The notes beneath the pieces were generated by a model. That model saw only the letters and a program-made list of their open reading frames with translations. It did no database searches and was not told the origin of the DNA. The translations under genes and the position numbers were made by a program. A stretch of 64,000 bases of DNA, from assembly GCA_021464245.1 (NCBI GenBank), contig JADCRB010000004.1, positions 3,095,103 through 3,159,102 on the forward strand, given 5' to 3'. The DNA is from Carallia brachiata. Its lineage: Eukaryota > Streptophyta > Magnoliopsida > Malpighiales > Rhizophoraceae. Each line of letters opens with the position of its first letter. Positions within the stretch are counted from its first letter, which is position 1. Shown in pieces: positions 20,219-33,984 of the stretch.

Positions 20219-23200
20219 CAGCATACATTCCAGCTCCCTTTTCTCTATAAAAAAACTATTCTCTCAACAGCTACAACTGGCTGTGCTGAACTTGAATTCT
20301 GAAATCCTATAAAAAGGACAGCAGCGTACATAGAACCCATTGCATTGAACAGATCTTGTGGCTTTCTCCTGGAATTTATAAAAAATTTTCCATCAAGTCA
20401 AAGAACAATGACGGGGACGGAGAGCATTCAACCTGTGGTCAGTATGTTGCACTACACTGTACCTTTTAGAGCCTAGATTCCAGAATATTGTCCCAAACAT
20501 CAAAGCTATAAATATTGTGAATAGCAGCCTCACGGCAGTGTATGGCGGGTTTCGCCAGTATGACCAATGTTGCTTCCATAGGCAAGCCATACATTGTGTA
20601 GAGAGGGGCTGTGCATATTGAGTTGGGAAGTATAGATCCTTCGAGCCTGGTGCAGGGCACTTAATTCCTTGATCAAGGCTTTGTTTCTCCTGGATTGTTC
20701 ACAATGTACTTACTAAAAAATTTTTATCAAAAATGTGTGTACCAAACAGTGATAGTATACTGATCACATTGATAGTAAGTAAATTTGAACATTTCAATTT
20801 GATTTTATCAAGTGTCGGAATAGGTTCTAACTGCAGCCTCCACGAGTCTTTTTCCTTGTCCCATACTATACAAAGTTGACTATCTCACCTATATAGTTCT
20901 GAGTTCTTGTATATCTCAGTGAAGTTGACCCCAAGAGCTTCCTCCTGTCCTGCTGAAGTAACCTCCAACATCCATGTCGCAGGATTGTAACCATCTTTTA
21001 TCTTGGGAACTCCTTCAATTCCCTTGAGAAAAAATACAAGTTTTTTAATTCAGCAAATCCAAACTGAAGTTGAAAGATTACATTTCGTTCAGTAACATGC
21101 ATCCAGTTGCACCACCTCAAAATAATTAATTAGGTGGCAACCATGGTGGCCAATTGGACCAACGTAAATCTCCTCTCCTCCCCCTTTCAACAGAAGTAAC
21201 TGCAATGCAAACCTCGAGTAATTAGGAATATTAAGTACTACAACAGATCACAAGTTATTATCTTTTGCAAAAGATTACTAGTTCCTTAATCAAGAAAAAA
21301 CTCTCACCTCATCAAATGCATCAAAAATGTCAATGCTTGGCTGGTGTATAGTGCAGACCACAGTTCGCCCAGTGTCCACAGTGTTCCTCACTGTTCTCAT
21401 GACTATGGCTGCTGCTCTGGCATCAAGGCCAGAGGTTGGCTCATCCATGAAAATTATGGACGGATTAGCAACAAGCTCAACCGCAATTGTCAACCTCTTG
21501 CGCTGCTCAATTGACAGACCATTTACGCCAGGCAATCCAACAAGTGCTTCTCTTAAGGGAGTCAGCTCCACAAGCTCCATGACTTCTTCGACGAACATCT
21601 GTCATCCATAAATTAAATCAAGGCCAATAGCTTGACTAAAGTAACACAGTGGAATGATATTCTGCCCTGATGCACGAAATGTACCTTCCTTTTATCAGCA
21701 TTGACCTCAGGAGGTAGTCGCATCCATGCAGAAAAAACCAATGATTCATAAACTGTTATATGTGGGGAGTGGATGTCAGTTTGCTCACAGTATCCAGAGA
21801 TGCGAGCAAATGTCTCTTGCTTCTTTGGGTAGCCAGATATTGAGATGCTTCCCTCAATGTAACCTCCAGTTTTTCTTCCAGCCAAAACATCCATCAGAGT
21901 GGTCTTGCCAGCACCACTAGCACCCATGAGAGCTGTTAGGACTCCTGGCCTGAAAGCGCCATTGACACCCTTCAAAAGTAGCAGACGGTCCTCAGTAATA
22001 CCTTGATCTCTCATTTCCTGCAAGTGTATGTAATACAGGGCATCCTCAGTGATTGGCACAGTTTCAAAAGCATTGCTTGTTGTCACTTTGAAGACAACAA
22101 AAACCTCGAGATACCTGTGGCATGTTGACAGCATATCTGATTTCATCAAAAGTTATGGAGAGTGGTTGAAAGGGGAGAGCCATTCCTCTCTTCCTATTGG
22201 CAGGGCCTTCACTAAAGTTGCCCACTCTTGAGGAAGGAATTCTTGATGACATACTTCTATTGCTCTCATTGCCTCTTCCTGCATTTTGTTTTCAATTTCA
22301 CAATGCTTAATCAGAGGTTAGTTCATCATCCATATAACTAAAGGAAAAGGAAGAAAGGAAGCGCAATTCATTCCTATTTTCACCCACCCAAACTGCTCTT
22401 TCCCTCACTGACAGTTCAATGACTCTCCAATTCTGTTAGCATTTTTCTCGCTCAAGGCTTCTTTAGATGTATTGTCTGAGCCTTCCAAATGCTGCAATCA
22501 TAGCATTCATCAGAACATACTATTTTCTTTAGAATATAGCAATAATTCAATTCATATATTCCAAATTAAATACAACACTAGAATCAAGCCATCAGATAAA
22601 ATCAATCTAATTTTGCACAGAAAACTGCTTTTAAACAATCTTTTAATTTAAAAAAGTGAAACAGCAATACTTACGATTGAGATATTTCAAAGCCAAAATG
22701 AAAAGGGCGTTGGATAGGAAAATATAGCCAATCAAAGCTCCTACCGCAAGCCAATACCAATATGCTTGAGGAAAAAGTCCACGAGACTTCAAGACAGTAA
22801 CTCCTAGTGGCTCAGTGGAATTAGGAGGAATCTGCAAACACATAAATTTCACCAATATTATTTATCAAATCATTTTCCTTGGTACTCTTTAGATTATTTC
22901 TTTTTTTTTTTTTTTAATTTTCTGTAATGAAATATAGGAGAATGAAGCTTACATGTCTCCAACTGTGCCCAAGAAATTCATTGACAGATATACCATTCTG
23001 CACGTACATCATTGGGGATGCCCAGTAACCCCATATCCACCATTTCTTCACATCATCTGATACAAAAATGATATGTACTATTCAGCGTGAGAAAACAAAT
23101 AATTTCACCGGACAGCAGTGAACAGATCTGACACGCAACTCAGAACATCTACACACCTCTCGATATGACAAATCCGCCCAAAATCATTACTGTAAGTAAT

Positions 23201-26200
23201 GCAAAAGACCCCACTGTATTAGCAACAATGATGTTCCTTCCTAATGCAGCGATCAAGCGGAACAAGCCAGACGCCATCTGGCTAGTGCACACGAGTATCA
23301 GAAAGTGCCTGAAAAACCTGCATTTAATTGAGACATTCAAGACTAATAGTCCTCCTGTGACCTTGAGCCCATATATAAGAAAGAAATTGCTTAGGCTTTC
23401 CACCATTTATCCCACCTTCCAATGTTTGGATCAAACCCTATGACATAGTAAGTCATGATCACCCAAATGGCACTTTCTACGATGGTGATTGGGATCTTGA
23501 GAATCCATGTGGGGAGAGCATATGCCCATGAAGGATAGAAGAGAAAGTCTCTTTGCTTGTAGAAGACAGGAAGTTTCATAATGGACATGGCAAGCTCTGA
23601 GAAGCCATTGAACATGGCAACAATGATTGAATAGAACAGTGCACCAACATATATCCCACCATCATCCACTGTCCTATGATGCATCTCAGTTCTTAAAAAC
23701 ACGGTCATTGTGATCAAAGCGGTAATGATAAGCTGAAAATAAGAAAATCCAAAACCAAAAATTAATGCCTCTTTTAGCATTTCCACATATATTATAACTT
23801 GTTTTAGGTCACTAACTTATTCAGTCTTGCATCTAATTTGGGTCTTTCCATCAAAAGAAAAAAAAGGGATTAAACTCACTTGGAATAGTTTAAAAACATA
23901 GACAAATGAATTTCTCTTCATGAGTAAAAATTCTCGTGAAGTGCAAGCCTTGAAGAGCTCCTTCATGCTGGCACCATACTTTTTGGTTGTTAGAGCAGCA
24001 GGGTGTCCTTTGGCCCTGTCAAATGGTATGGCAAGTTCATCTCCTAGTCTTCGACCGATATGGAATGACTGAAATGCTTCCGCAAATTCCTTTGTGGAAA
24101 CAAAGGTATAAGGCTCATTTTTGTTAGCCCAGTACTGCTCTTGATCTTTCCTTGATGTTACCTGTTGCATTCCAGAACGAAAAAAAGTTGGCTTGTCATC
24201 TAGTTTATAGGTTTGGAAGATTGACAGATCATGCATATACAAAAGCAACTGAAGAAACATTGCAGCATGTATGAGTAAAAGGTTTACTTCTTGTAAGAAG
24301 TCGGCAACTCCTTTTCTCTCAGGGCATTTGAAACCCATGTGTTCAAAGAACTCTACTACATTTTCTCGTGGACCTTGGTATACAATTTGCCCATCCGACA
24401 GAAGGATCAAATCATCAAAGAGTTCATATGTTTCTGGTGCCGGCTGCAGCAGAGATATTAGAGCAGTTCCGCTGAGAATGTGGATTGATTGCCTGAGCGA
24501 GTTCACTATTTGGTATGTTGTCGAACTATCCAAACCAGTTGATATCTCATCCATGAAAAGGCTCTTGCCGGTCCAACCAGCATCTCCGCTGCATGGTGCA
24601 AATTATAAGATATGCAAAATTATATGGCGACCGATTCAATGTTTGAATTATCATGGCATCATTTATGGTCAAATTTACCTGTTGTAAGTCGCTTCCTCTG
24701 TCCACCAGAGATACCTCTTATCATTTCATCGCCCACCAGAACATCAGCACATACTTCAAGTCCTAAGATCTGTGAAATTTTTAAACCAGAAAGGTTAGAC
24801 ATCTGCATTTTTCTTAATTTTTCCCAAAGGTCATTGGCCTAATTGAATTTCAGGTCGATACCTTGAGAATATAATCTGTAACCACATTGGCCTCCTGCTC
24901 TTCTAGTGCTGCTGCCTGTAGAATTGCAACTAAAATTTAAATATGTTTTTCTAACGATAATTAATGATGATCTGTGGGCTGTTGTAGATATATCTGCTCT
25001 GCGAGTGTCTTTCTCACCTTCATGTACACATCAATGTCAGGGTCTGGCTTGATATTTGCCGCCTTCTCCCTTCTTGACAACTCTGCCAACATATCTGCAG
25101 GATTTCACATTTTTACAGAAACTTAAACCAAAATCGACTGCAATTACTCAACTAACGATCATATCATATCATCAATGTTTTTCTTATGGCCACTAACCAT
25201 AACGGGTTCCAACTCCTTGACATCTCGCAGAGAAAGCCAGTGTTTCTCTCACAGTCATTTCTCCTATATGAAGATCATATTGGCTAATATAGGCCGATGA
25301 CCTCTGTGGTACAAACTCGTCCATTCCATGACCGTTATATGTAACTTTTCCTGAAAACTGAAAATTTTCAAGACTACCAATATCAGACAACACTAAAATC
25401 GAAGCCAATTCGATTCTGCAGAAAGACTAGAATTTGTCTCCTCACCTTCAGATCCTTAGCCAGTTTTCCAGCCAGAGCCAATAGTAAGGTGGTCTTGCCT
25501 GAGCTCGGGGGGCCCAAAAGTAGAGTCATTCTACAAATTTTGTACTAACTGAGTGAGAAAAGAACAAATCTGAGGACTCATCAGAGTTTTATGTACAAAT
25601 AGGACCAAGATATTACTTCTACTTCTACTTACCTTCTGGGCTTGATAATTCCGCTAACATCATGAAGAATTGGGAATGGTTTCTTCCTACTTGGAAGTAT
25701 GTGAAGATAATTCAAAAATCCCTATTGCAAAAGTCAGCATAGATGAGTAAATGAGTTGCCTATAATACTTTTGGCTGAGTATATATAGCATATGTCATCT
25801 ATAAAAGAAGTAAATTTTATGCCTCAAGCATGTTAACAGAGAAGTTGAACATCGTAGGTAATGCTCTGCTTCCAACATAAGCTTCTGCTTCGACATTTAG
25901 ATGCTCAAAACGAACTTCGATGCTTGGAATCTCCAGTCCAACGCTGTATTGTAAGTTTCCAAAAAAAAAGAAAAAAACATACAAACAAAAGAACTTCAGA
26001 CATGTATCTAAAAAAGTTTTATTGATTTGTTAGCTGCAGTTAATTTAGAGGTACCTGTCAATGCGGTTCCTGAGCTTCAACAAGAAGTTCTCGTGATCTT
26101 CCTCTGGAATCCTGACGAGCCTCTCCAGCAAATTCCTTCTCTCCGTTGAACCGAGGCTCTCAATATCAATCTCTCTTAACTGACCCTCTTTGTCATTGAG

Positions 26201-26356
26201 AATGCCTCTCCTTATGCGCGAATAAGTGGGCAATTTCTCCAGGGCAGCCCATATGAGTGCTTCTTCATCGTCTTCTGCATGACGAGAGGACATTGAGAAA
26301 GCTTTGAAGCTGCTGTTCCTCGCACTGCTTATTTTGAACGAAGCACTACCCTCCAT

Positions 26357-26453
26357 TCCTCACTACCTCATCAAAACACCAGAAGAAGAAGAAGAAGAAG
26401 AAGAAGAAGAAGAGAAAAGGAAAACCATGAAAATTAATATGTCATTCATAATC

Positions 26454-26488
<35 letters not shown>

Positions 26489-26559
26489 GTAAAACATTTT
26501 GCGTACCAAATTGCAGCTACGTACTGGGCTGGGTTGACAGAGAATGAACAACTTCTTCA
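26357..26559 (-). promoter_or_regulatory. 5' UTR/promoter region of PDR copy A with microsatellites
   Basis: A GAA-type repeat (CTT on the gene strand) at 26382-26413 lies in the probable 5' UTR. A (TG)n(TA)n run at 26455-26488 may serve as an imprecise TATA region about 100 bases from the ATG. The assignment is positional. Confidence 0.4.
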
Positions 26560-28060
26560 GTTATCATGTTCAAATAACTTTTTTATCATAAAATGCTTTG
26601 TTTTATAATTTCTTGTTTTATAATTTATAATGACAAAATTTTTTTTTATTAGTGATGGAAATGAATTTTCTAGAAATTAGTATGAAATGGATAAAAAATT
26701 CCAGTGAATAAATGAAGTAATTCGATCTTTAGATAGAAAAATTTTGACATTAGTTTTTTATTTCAATGAGTTTTTTTCATTAGAAACTCTAATAAGTGTT
26801 AAATTCATACAAAAAAATAAGTAAAAATGGTAAATATGAAATAAAAAATAAAGTCTTATTAAGAGAATATAAGAAATAGTCATAGAATAGTTAAATTATG
26901 AGTTTAGTCTCAAAAAAAATTTTTTTTTTTTTAAAATTAAATTTTAAATATACTTAATATAATTTTAAATATACTTAATATTACCCTTAGCCTTGATTTC
27001 AAAATTTTTTTTTTTATCTTTTTGGCTAAAAAATGTTTTTTATTACCTATGTCAACTCTATAATTATTTTTTTTATATCCTCCTAGTCTTTTCTTAAAAA
27101 ATGTTAGTTATTATTTTTTTTGTTGAGAAGAACAAATATGGATTTGGGCTAAAGTCGCACTTTAATCTAACGTTTTGTTGTTATCATTATTATTTTTTAA
27201 AATTAAAACTTAACTTTAAATAAATATTACTCTAAAATATAAAGTCTAAACTCTAAATAAAATACCTAACCCCTAAATTATAGAAAAAAAAAAAAAGTGT
27301 GTGTGGTACCAAACTTTTCTCTTTGGATTTTTATTTTGGGTTGCATCACGTCTGGGAAGTTGGGTTCCATCCTGTCCTTGACACATAAGTTATCAATAAT
27401 CTCTGTACATACTATATAGACGACATCACGTTATTTAAATTATGTTTTATCATTCTGATAAGAAAAAGATCAGGTTTATCATATGTAACAAATAGCTGAG
27501 CAATTACTTAATCGGGAACGAGATGGGAAAGAAAATAAATTTTACTTGGAAATTGCTTAATTTTAATTTACAGATTCCTAACTCTCATAGCACAATTAAT
27601 AATATTTATTTCATAGCTATTTAGGAAGCGAGACCTATTTATTTACAAGAATAGACCTTTGCGTGCACCAACCTGCAGGCTATTGTCGTTCCCGCTCCAG
27701 CTTTTGTTGAGGAAGATAATTCATTGCCTAATTTTTTTTTTATTTTTTTTTTCGGTTTACATGGGTGTTCGATGCCTAATAATACAAAACCAGTTATATA
27801 ACAATAAATATTAATTTTACTCAAAATTTTTGACAATTTATTAATTTTTATCTATTATTTTTTTATGTGAAAATCGACCCATTACATTATCTCGAACATA
27901 CAATTTTTACCTAATAATTTTTTAATAAATTTTTTTGTTCATTCAGTGGACTGACAAGTTAAGTGCTCCTCTCAGTTATATAAATTGGAGGGCCTTTGGC
28001 CCAAAACCCCTATTAAGTATATTTCTCACACTCCACTAGTTCTTTTACTTCATATTATGG
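26560..28060. repeat. dispersed non-coding segment, copy 2
   Basis: Matches 30770-32510 in several blocks: CATAAAATGCTTTGTTTTAT near 26590, GTTCCATCCTGTCCTTGACA near 27365, and TATTGTCGTTCCCGCTCCAG near 27680. The part from 27960 (GGAGGGCCTTTGGCCCAAA) matches 35755. Near 27427 it is the empty site for the MITE at 31711-31941. No coding sequence. Confidence 0.7.
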
Positions 28061-29914
28061 TTTTTTTTTTTGAGATCATACTTCATATTTTTAAAATTTT
28101 TTGAATATTTTGATTGCACTTTAATTTTTTGAAAAAATAATTATATAAATTTTAAAAAATAATACGAACATATTAAATAATTTCGCATATCACACTGTAA
28201 GTAAGTGAAGTAATTATATAACAATCATAACCATTGCATCCCTACCAAATTTTGGCTTTTAAGATAACCGGGTGTGACGAAAACGCCCCCAACCTTTCAG
28301 ATACTTGGAATATGTAGCACAACGAGAGAAGCCAGCAGTTAAAAATAATGTACTGATGACCGAAAAACAAAAAAGGGTTTAAAATGTATTAATTGGTCTG
28401 GAGCTCGAAATATTTGCTCTAATGTTATAATAATTTTTTTCTTTAATGTAAATAAAAGATTGTGCAAATCGTCTTTTGTATTAATTGTCTTTTATCATTG
28501 AAATCATTAATATTATAAGTTACTTTTTAAATGGTTAAAACTAAAATTTCGTCGTTGGGAACAACATTTATCAAAAAATGCTCTTTCTTTATAACTCAAT
28601 ACACTCGTACTTGATTTATGATCAACAAGTGGAGTAACTGGACACTCCTAAATTTTCCCTTTTTTTTCTAAACAAAAGGTAAAAAAGAAAAGAACTCACA
28701 AATTTTTCAAGCTTTGTTTTCTTAAAAAAGAAGGAAAGAAGATGAACTAATCCTTTTTTTTTTTGGAAAGGAAAAAAAATAATTTCTCTCAAATTCAATT
28801 ATTTTTCTTAAAAAGGAAAAACAAAACTCTCCCAAACTATTCTTTTTATTTTCTTTAAAAAAAAGAAAAAATTACTCTTAAATTTTCTTTTAAAAGGGGA
28901 AAAAAGCATATATATATATACCCATAAGCCTTTTGTTTTTCCTTTTGTATTGTTAAAATACCTATTCTATTTTGTTTGCCTAGGTATACTATGCAGATCG
29001 ATCACAGCTATAAATGGTATGGTTGTCATGTTAAAAGAAATTAAGTTAAAACAAATGAAGTGCATAGTTTGAATTTAAAAGTCGACAAAATTACCAGGGC
29101 TTTTCAATAAAAAGGCCCTCATTTTTCAGTACGTACAAAATGTTGGGATTTTGGGATGAACCCCAACACAAAAATAGCTTTTGCTATCTCTTGCTTAATT
29201 ATGAATCTGTATATTGTGCTTTTGCAGTGCAATTCTGGAGTAGCAAAATTACCCCTAATTGCTATTAAAAAAAAACAGAGAGAGAGAGAACGGAATATCA
29301 GGCGAAAAGGACATGGTAAATTGGTAATTTAGCCAGCAACAGCCGAGGCAAAGAAAGAATTAATGGCATTTTTACTCCTGTAAGAAGACTGCCAGGTTTA
29401 TATAATGCTTCTCTTGTCCACAATTTAATGCATCGTAGTACTGTATCTGCTTGATTCCCTAAAATATTGCCTTTCTCAATTCTTTTGGCTTTTTTTTTTT
29501 GTAGTGGGTATCTTAAGGTAGACCTGGTTAAAGGTAGACCATCAAATGCAGCATTGCTTAAATTTGAGTACATAGTTGAGATTTGCCCTGCACAAGTTCA
29601 TGTTCCTTAACTTTTAATTAATTTATCCTCTTTTCTATGCGTTTCTTGATATAATTTTCGCTAATTACAGAGTAATTACACTTTTGACGTTATGAACTTG
29701 TGTGTGTACCCTTTTTTTTTTTTTATCAGTGCGTTTGCTTTTACCAAGAAATAAAAAGGGTAAAAAATTATCTATATATGTATATATCAGGTCCTTTTTT
29801 TTTCTTAAACAAAAACTATGAGGGTTTTTTTCTTTTTAAACCAAGAAAAAGATATAATTACAGGTATGTCATTCATTATATCTGTGAGTCAAATTTAGAG
29901 AAATTCTTTTAAAA
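28061..29914. other. AT-rich intergenic DNA
   Basis: Contains homopurine/homopyrimidine patches at 28640-28910 and a short (TA)n near 28911. No gene or complete element is recognised. Confidence 0.45.
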
Positions 29915-30143
29915 AGTTCATTAAACTATCACCGTAAGAATATATCCATCACCGAAACACTGATAGGTTTAAGAGAATCTTCCTCACAACCGATTATGGT
30001 ATTAATGAGTTTAAAACTTAATGGAGCACTCTAAATATTAATCCCAAAAAATTGGGACTAACGCATGTGAAGAGACTCGAATTTAAATTATAGAGAGTAG
30101 ATAATCTCCAAATTACCACTAAGCCACTGATTTCGGTGGTAAC
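29915..30143 (-). mobile_element. tRNA-derived SINE-like element
   Basis: The minus strand starts with a strong A box, TGGCTTAGTGGTAA (about 30123-30136), followed by a B-box-like AAATTCGAGTC. Then comes about 170 bases of unrelated body ending near the poly-T side. The order fits a tRNA-related SINE. No target duplication was confirmed. Confidence 0.5.
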
Positions 30144-30769
30144 CATGAGGGTCTTTGTAGGACGTAGTAACTGTTAATTGCATATGGTATTTGGACATCG
30201 TCCATGGCAGCTTTAGGCTGGTCAACGTATAAAAATGATGTGAACAATGCGGTAACTAGTATAAGCCTTTTTTTTTTTCGTTTCATCTTTGTTGTAAGAC
30301 ATTTGTAAACGTTTTTGCTAAGTTTAAATATTTTTACTAAGTTCTCAAAAAATAGACCTTAAGAATATGGAGCTGACTGATTATTAGCATGATCAATTTT
30401 AGAACAATATTATGTAGATGAGGATATGTTAATGTGAATCAGACGTGAATTCATGTATTACAATATCATCATCCATGATCTCACATTATAACCGTTTGGT
30501 TGCAATGCAGCAGAAGTTGGCTTGTTCTGAAATCACGTGGAACGGAACCCCATTCCGTAGGTAAGAAAAATTAGGATGACAACTCTTGGGATGACAACTC
30601 CAATCATGCCCTAACGGAGAGGCACACCAATGCTTTGTGGTGGAGGGATCAAACGAGAATTTCTCACTTGATTTATTTTTTATGATCTTAAATCATAAAA
30701 TAAATAGAATTCACTTGAAAAATAAATGATAAAATAGATTTGTGTGTTGTAACACACCAAGTTATCATA
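30144..30769. other. intergenic, possible MITE end
   Basis: ACCGTTTGGTTGCAATG at about 30490 resembles the outer end of a plant MITE, but no partner end was found. Otherwise nothing is recognised. Confidence 0.3.
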
Positions 30770-31710
30770 TTCAAATAATACAAAAATTAATAAAATCTCC
30801 TTTTATCATAGAATGCTTTGTTTTATAACTTGTTGTTTTGTAATTTATAATGACAAAAATCTTTTTTTTTTCTATTAGTGATAGAAATGAATTTTCTAAA
30901 AATTAGTATAAGATGGATAAAAAAATCAAGTGAATAAATGAAGTAATTCGATCTTTAGATAGAAAAATTTTGACATTAATTTTAATTTCAATGAGATTTT
31001 TTGTCGGAAACTCTATAACAAATAAGGGTGTTAAACTCATACAAAAAAATGATTAAAAATAATAAATATGAAATAAAAAAAAATAGAATCTCACTAAGAG
31101 GATATAGGAAATAGTCGTAGAGTAGTCATATGAATGAATTTAACCTCTAAAAAATACAATTTTTAACTAAAGTCTAGATATACTTAATATTAACGTAAAT
31201 ATACTTAGTATTATCCTTAGCCTTGATTTCATTTTTTTTTTCAAAATTTATTTTGTTAAAAAATGTTTTCTATTACCTATGCCAATTCTTTAACTATTTT
31301 CGATATTCTCCTAATTTTTCCCTAAAAATATTAGTTATTTTTTTTAGTCAAGAGTATATTTAGATTTGGGCGCAACTATGGATACAAAAAAAAAAAGTAC
31401 TGAGTCGAGCCCTGATCTAATATTTTATTATTGTTATTATTATTTTCAAAACTAAATTCTAACTTTAAATAAATGTTACTCTAAATTATGAAGTTTAAAA
31501 TCTAAACTCTAAACTCCAAATAAAATACCTGACCCTTAAACTAAAAAAAGAAAAAAAAAAGCATGTCTTTATTCATCGGTTTGGGGTACCAAACTTTTCT
31601 GTTTGGGCTTTATTTTGAGTTGCATCACATCTGGGAAGTGGGGTTCCATCCTGTCCTTGACACATAAGTTATCAATAATCTCTGTACATAGACGATATCA
31701 CGTTATTTAA

Positions 31711-31941
31711 AGAAAAAATGTTTATGGCCAAATAAATTTTTTCTACTGTTTCTACATGTAATTTGTTTTGTGCAATTATAAGGGTATTTTGTGTAACCAC
31801 AATGATAAAAAGTGATACAAAAAATATTACTATTTTTTTGTTGCACATTTTCTGCACTTAGTTGCACAAAAAATACTTCTAGTCGCAAAAAAATTCGTGT
31901 GGACACAATAGGAAAATATGTTTGGCCATGTAATGGAACCC
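31711..31941. mobile_element. hAT-like MITE with an 8-bp duplication
   Basis: The flanks TTATTTAA (31703-31710) and TTATCTAA (31942-31949) differ at one base. The inner ends are inverted repeats around ATGGCCAAA, with a roughly 37-base imperfect match. The related segment at 27427 has one uninterrupted TTATTTAA, so it is an empty site. The 231-base element has no coding capacity. Confidence 0.75.
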
Positions 31942-32253
31942 TTATCTAAATTAGGTTTTATCATTCTGATAAGAAAAAAATTAGGTTTATCATATGTAAC
32001 AGGTAGCTGAGCAATTACTTAATCGGGAACGTGATGCGAAAGAAAGCAAATTTTACTTGGAAATTGCTTAATTTACACATTTCTCATGGAACAATTAAGA
32101 ATATTTATTTCAGAGTAACTAACGAAACGAGACCTATTTATTTACAAGAATAGACCTTTATGTCCACCAACTTGCAGGCTATTGTTGTTCCCGCTTCTGC
32201 TTTTGTTAAGGCCAAGACAATTCATTGCCTAATTGTTTTTCTTTTTTTTTTTT

Positions 32254-32478
32254 AGGATTGTTACATAGTTGGAGAAATTTTAAAATTATAAGTTACTGGA
32301 TGCGTTGTTTAACCGCATGAATTACAATTGCAACAAAAAAACAGAAAAAAAAATTACTATTTTTTCGTCGCATAATAAATTCATATATTGTCAAAATCTT
32401 TTTAAATGATTGCATTTTGAAAATTCTTTTAACAATTTAGCTTCTAGACAACAAATTTTGTCCATTTATTTTTCCCCG
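32254..32478. mobile_element. unclassified 225-bp insertion
   Basis: Interrupts the segment between CATTGCCTAATT plus poly-T and AACATGGGCGTC. Those parts are contiguous at 130-185 and at 27720-27780. No convincing inverted repeats or target duplication were seen, so the class is unknown. Confidence 0.55.
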
Positions 32479-32530
32479 TTAACATGGGCGTCCAAGCCTA
32501 ATCATACAAAACTAGCCCTATATATATGAA

Positions 32531-33554
32531 AGTAATTAGAAATATGCCCGCGTAGCGCATTGCCCGGGTTATAATACTTTTTTAGAACTAATCTCAGGAC
32601 AATAAATTTTTTATAAAATCTATTTGTTAATATATTTTTGCTGACTGTATATCACATTTTAATACCTACTAATTTCAAAATTTTCATGTAAAAAATATTA
32701 ACATTAGAAGTGATATTTTTTTTCAGTTAAAGATTTAAAATAACATATATTTAATTAAAAAAACACATAATTAGGTAATTCAACTTTCTTTCTTTAGATT
32801 TTAGGTGCTGACCAATATCACTCCCTTTTAAAAAGATTAATTAGAGGGATTTAGCCACCTACAACTTTTGGTGAATAAAAGCATTAAAATTAAAAAAATA
32901 AAAACAGATGAGATAAAGGAGATTGGTGCTTTTCTTTTTTTTTTTAGGAAAAGCCAAACTTCATTTGTATTGCAAGCAATTGAATATTATTGAATAATAA
33001 ATTATGTAGCTTAACACTTCCTTCTTCTCAACAATATCAAATTTGATAACCATATTCTCGTGAACATACTTTATCTTTAGTAGAACTATCATCAACCAAA
33101 AGAACATCAAATTGCTAATTGACCGTACACAATTCTCAAACAAAATTGATATCCCAAAAATTAATAGACTTCTTATAAGCTAGTGAATTAATACGTACTT
33201 AATTTCATTTATTCCTGTGATTACATTTTCTGAATCCAAGATCCATCTATTCGCGCTTTGTGCGCTTATGCATATAATTTGCGTAAGTGGCATTTGAAAA
33301 GAAAAAAAAAATCCTTTTGACTTATTGTACAGTTCCATTCTCATTCCTACTCTTGAATTTTCTTGTCTTTCTAAAATAAATGCACGTAAAGACACACGAA
33401 AATTGGGAACACCCAGATCATGCTTTTACACTAAATTTACAGTTATCGGTTAATTATGTTTGGAACTCTACATCTCTTTCTGTACCATAGAAGGCACAAT
33501 ATCAAATGAGAACGCACCAACACCAGAAATGGCAGCATCATGAGCAGCGAGGAG

Positions 33555-33586
<32 letters not shown>

Positions 33587-33971
33587 TAAGAACAGAGAAG
33601 AAAAAATCAATATGCTTTGTGACCCACCATAAACGTGGGAAGGGTCTCTACAGCAATTCTCACAGCTTTGCAATAGAGCGGACAATTAGGTTGTCTTCAT
33701 CGAAACTGGAAAAAAACAATCGGCTATGTAGAATTGTAAGAGGAAAAAACAATAAAAGAACAAAACTTGAAAAAACAATAAAAGAACACAACTTTGTCTT
33801 TTTCTTAGTCTTTTTTTGAATGATTAAAAGGAGATCTCTTAATTCAAAAAATTGTAGCAGACATATAAAATTATAGAGATGGAACAAGAAAATATGACAT
33901 TTGAGATCAATTGAGAGAATTGAGGTATTAGTGTTCATTTTCTCGAGCAATTCTTAATAACCATTTGGAAT
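32531..33971. other. inserted AT-rich DNA, Helitron-like motif at its left
   Basis: GCCCGCGTAGCGCATTGCC near 32547 is a GC-rich imperfect hairpin of the kind often found near Helitron ends, in very AT-rich surroundings. A related string, CTGTGTAATGCGCAAG, lies near 34772. No Rep/helicase sequence and no CTRR end were identified. No gene is recognised. Confidence 0.25.
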
Positions 33972-33984
33972 CACTACGAGAAAA
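33972..33984 (+). other. CACTA-type terminal motif
   Basis: CACTACGAGAAAA is one base away from CACTACAAGAAAA, the standard outer end of En/Spm (CACTA) transposons. The opposite end was not found, so only a terminal fragment can be claimed. Confidence 0.45.

Larger units (their letters stand above)
14573..26356 (-). pseudogene. PDR-type ABC transporter (ABCG full-size), copy A, disrupted
   Basis: Plasma-membrane type pleiotropic drug resistance exporter, architecture (NBD-TMD)x2, close to the PDR1/ABCG40 group. The 24 exons on the minus strand are 26055-26356, 25823-25943, 25633-25721, 25446-25530, 25198-25357, 25018-25094, 24862-24915, 24679-24769, 24288-24588, 23880-24161, 23416-23732, 23157-23317, 22953-23056, 22675-22831, 22388-22491, 22115-22278, 21685-22017, 21308-21598, 21116-21199, 20889-21022, 20463-20689, 20214-20368 plus 15288-15310, 14942-15196, 14573-14830. 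Motifs: [50 protein letters not shown]. Breaks: a one-base loss just before the first Walker B (exon 9), several in exon 15, one in exon 21, a stop and frame loss in exon 22, and a copia insertion in exon 22. Intron 2 has a GC donor. No full-length product is possible. Confidence 0.9.

Noticed and set aside
21327..21611. Plus-strand frames opposite PDR exons (also at 24271, 58177 and 61116)
   Set aside because: They are antisense shadows of conserved exons and repeat identically in both copies for that reason.
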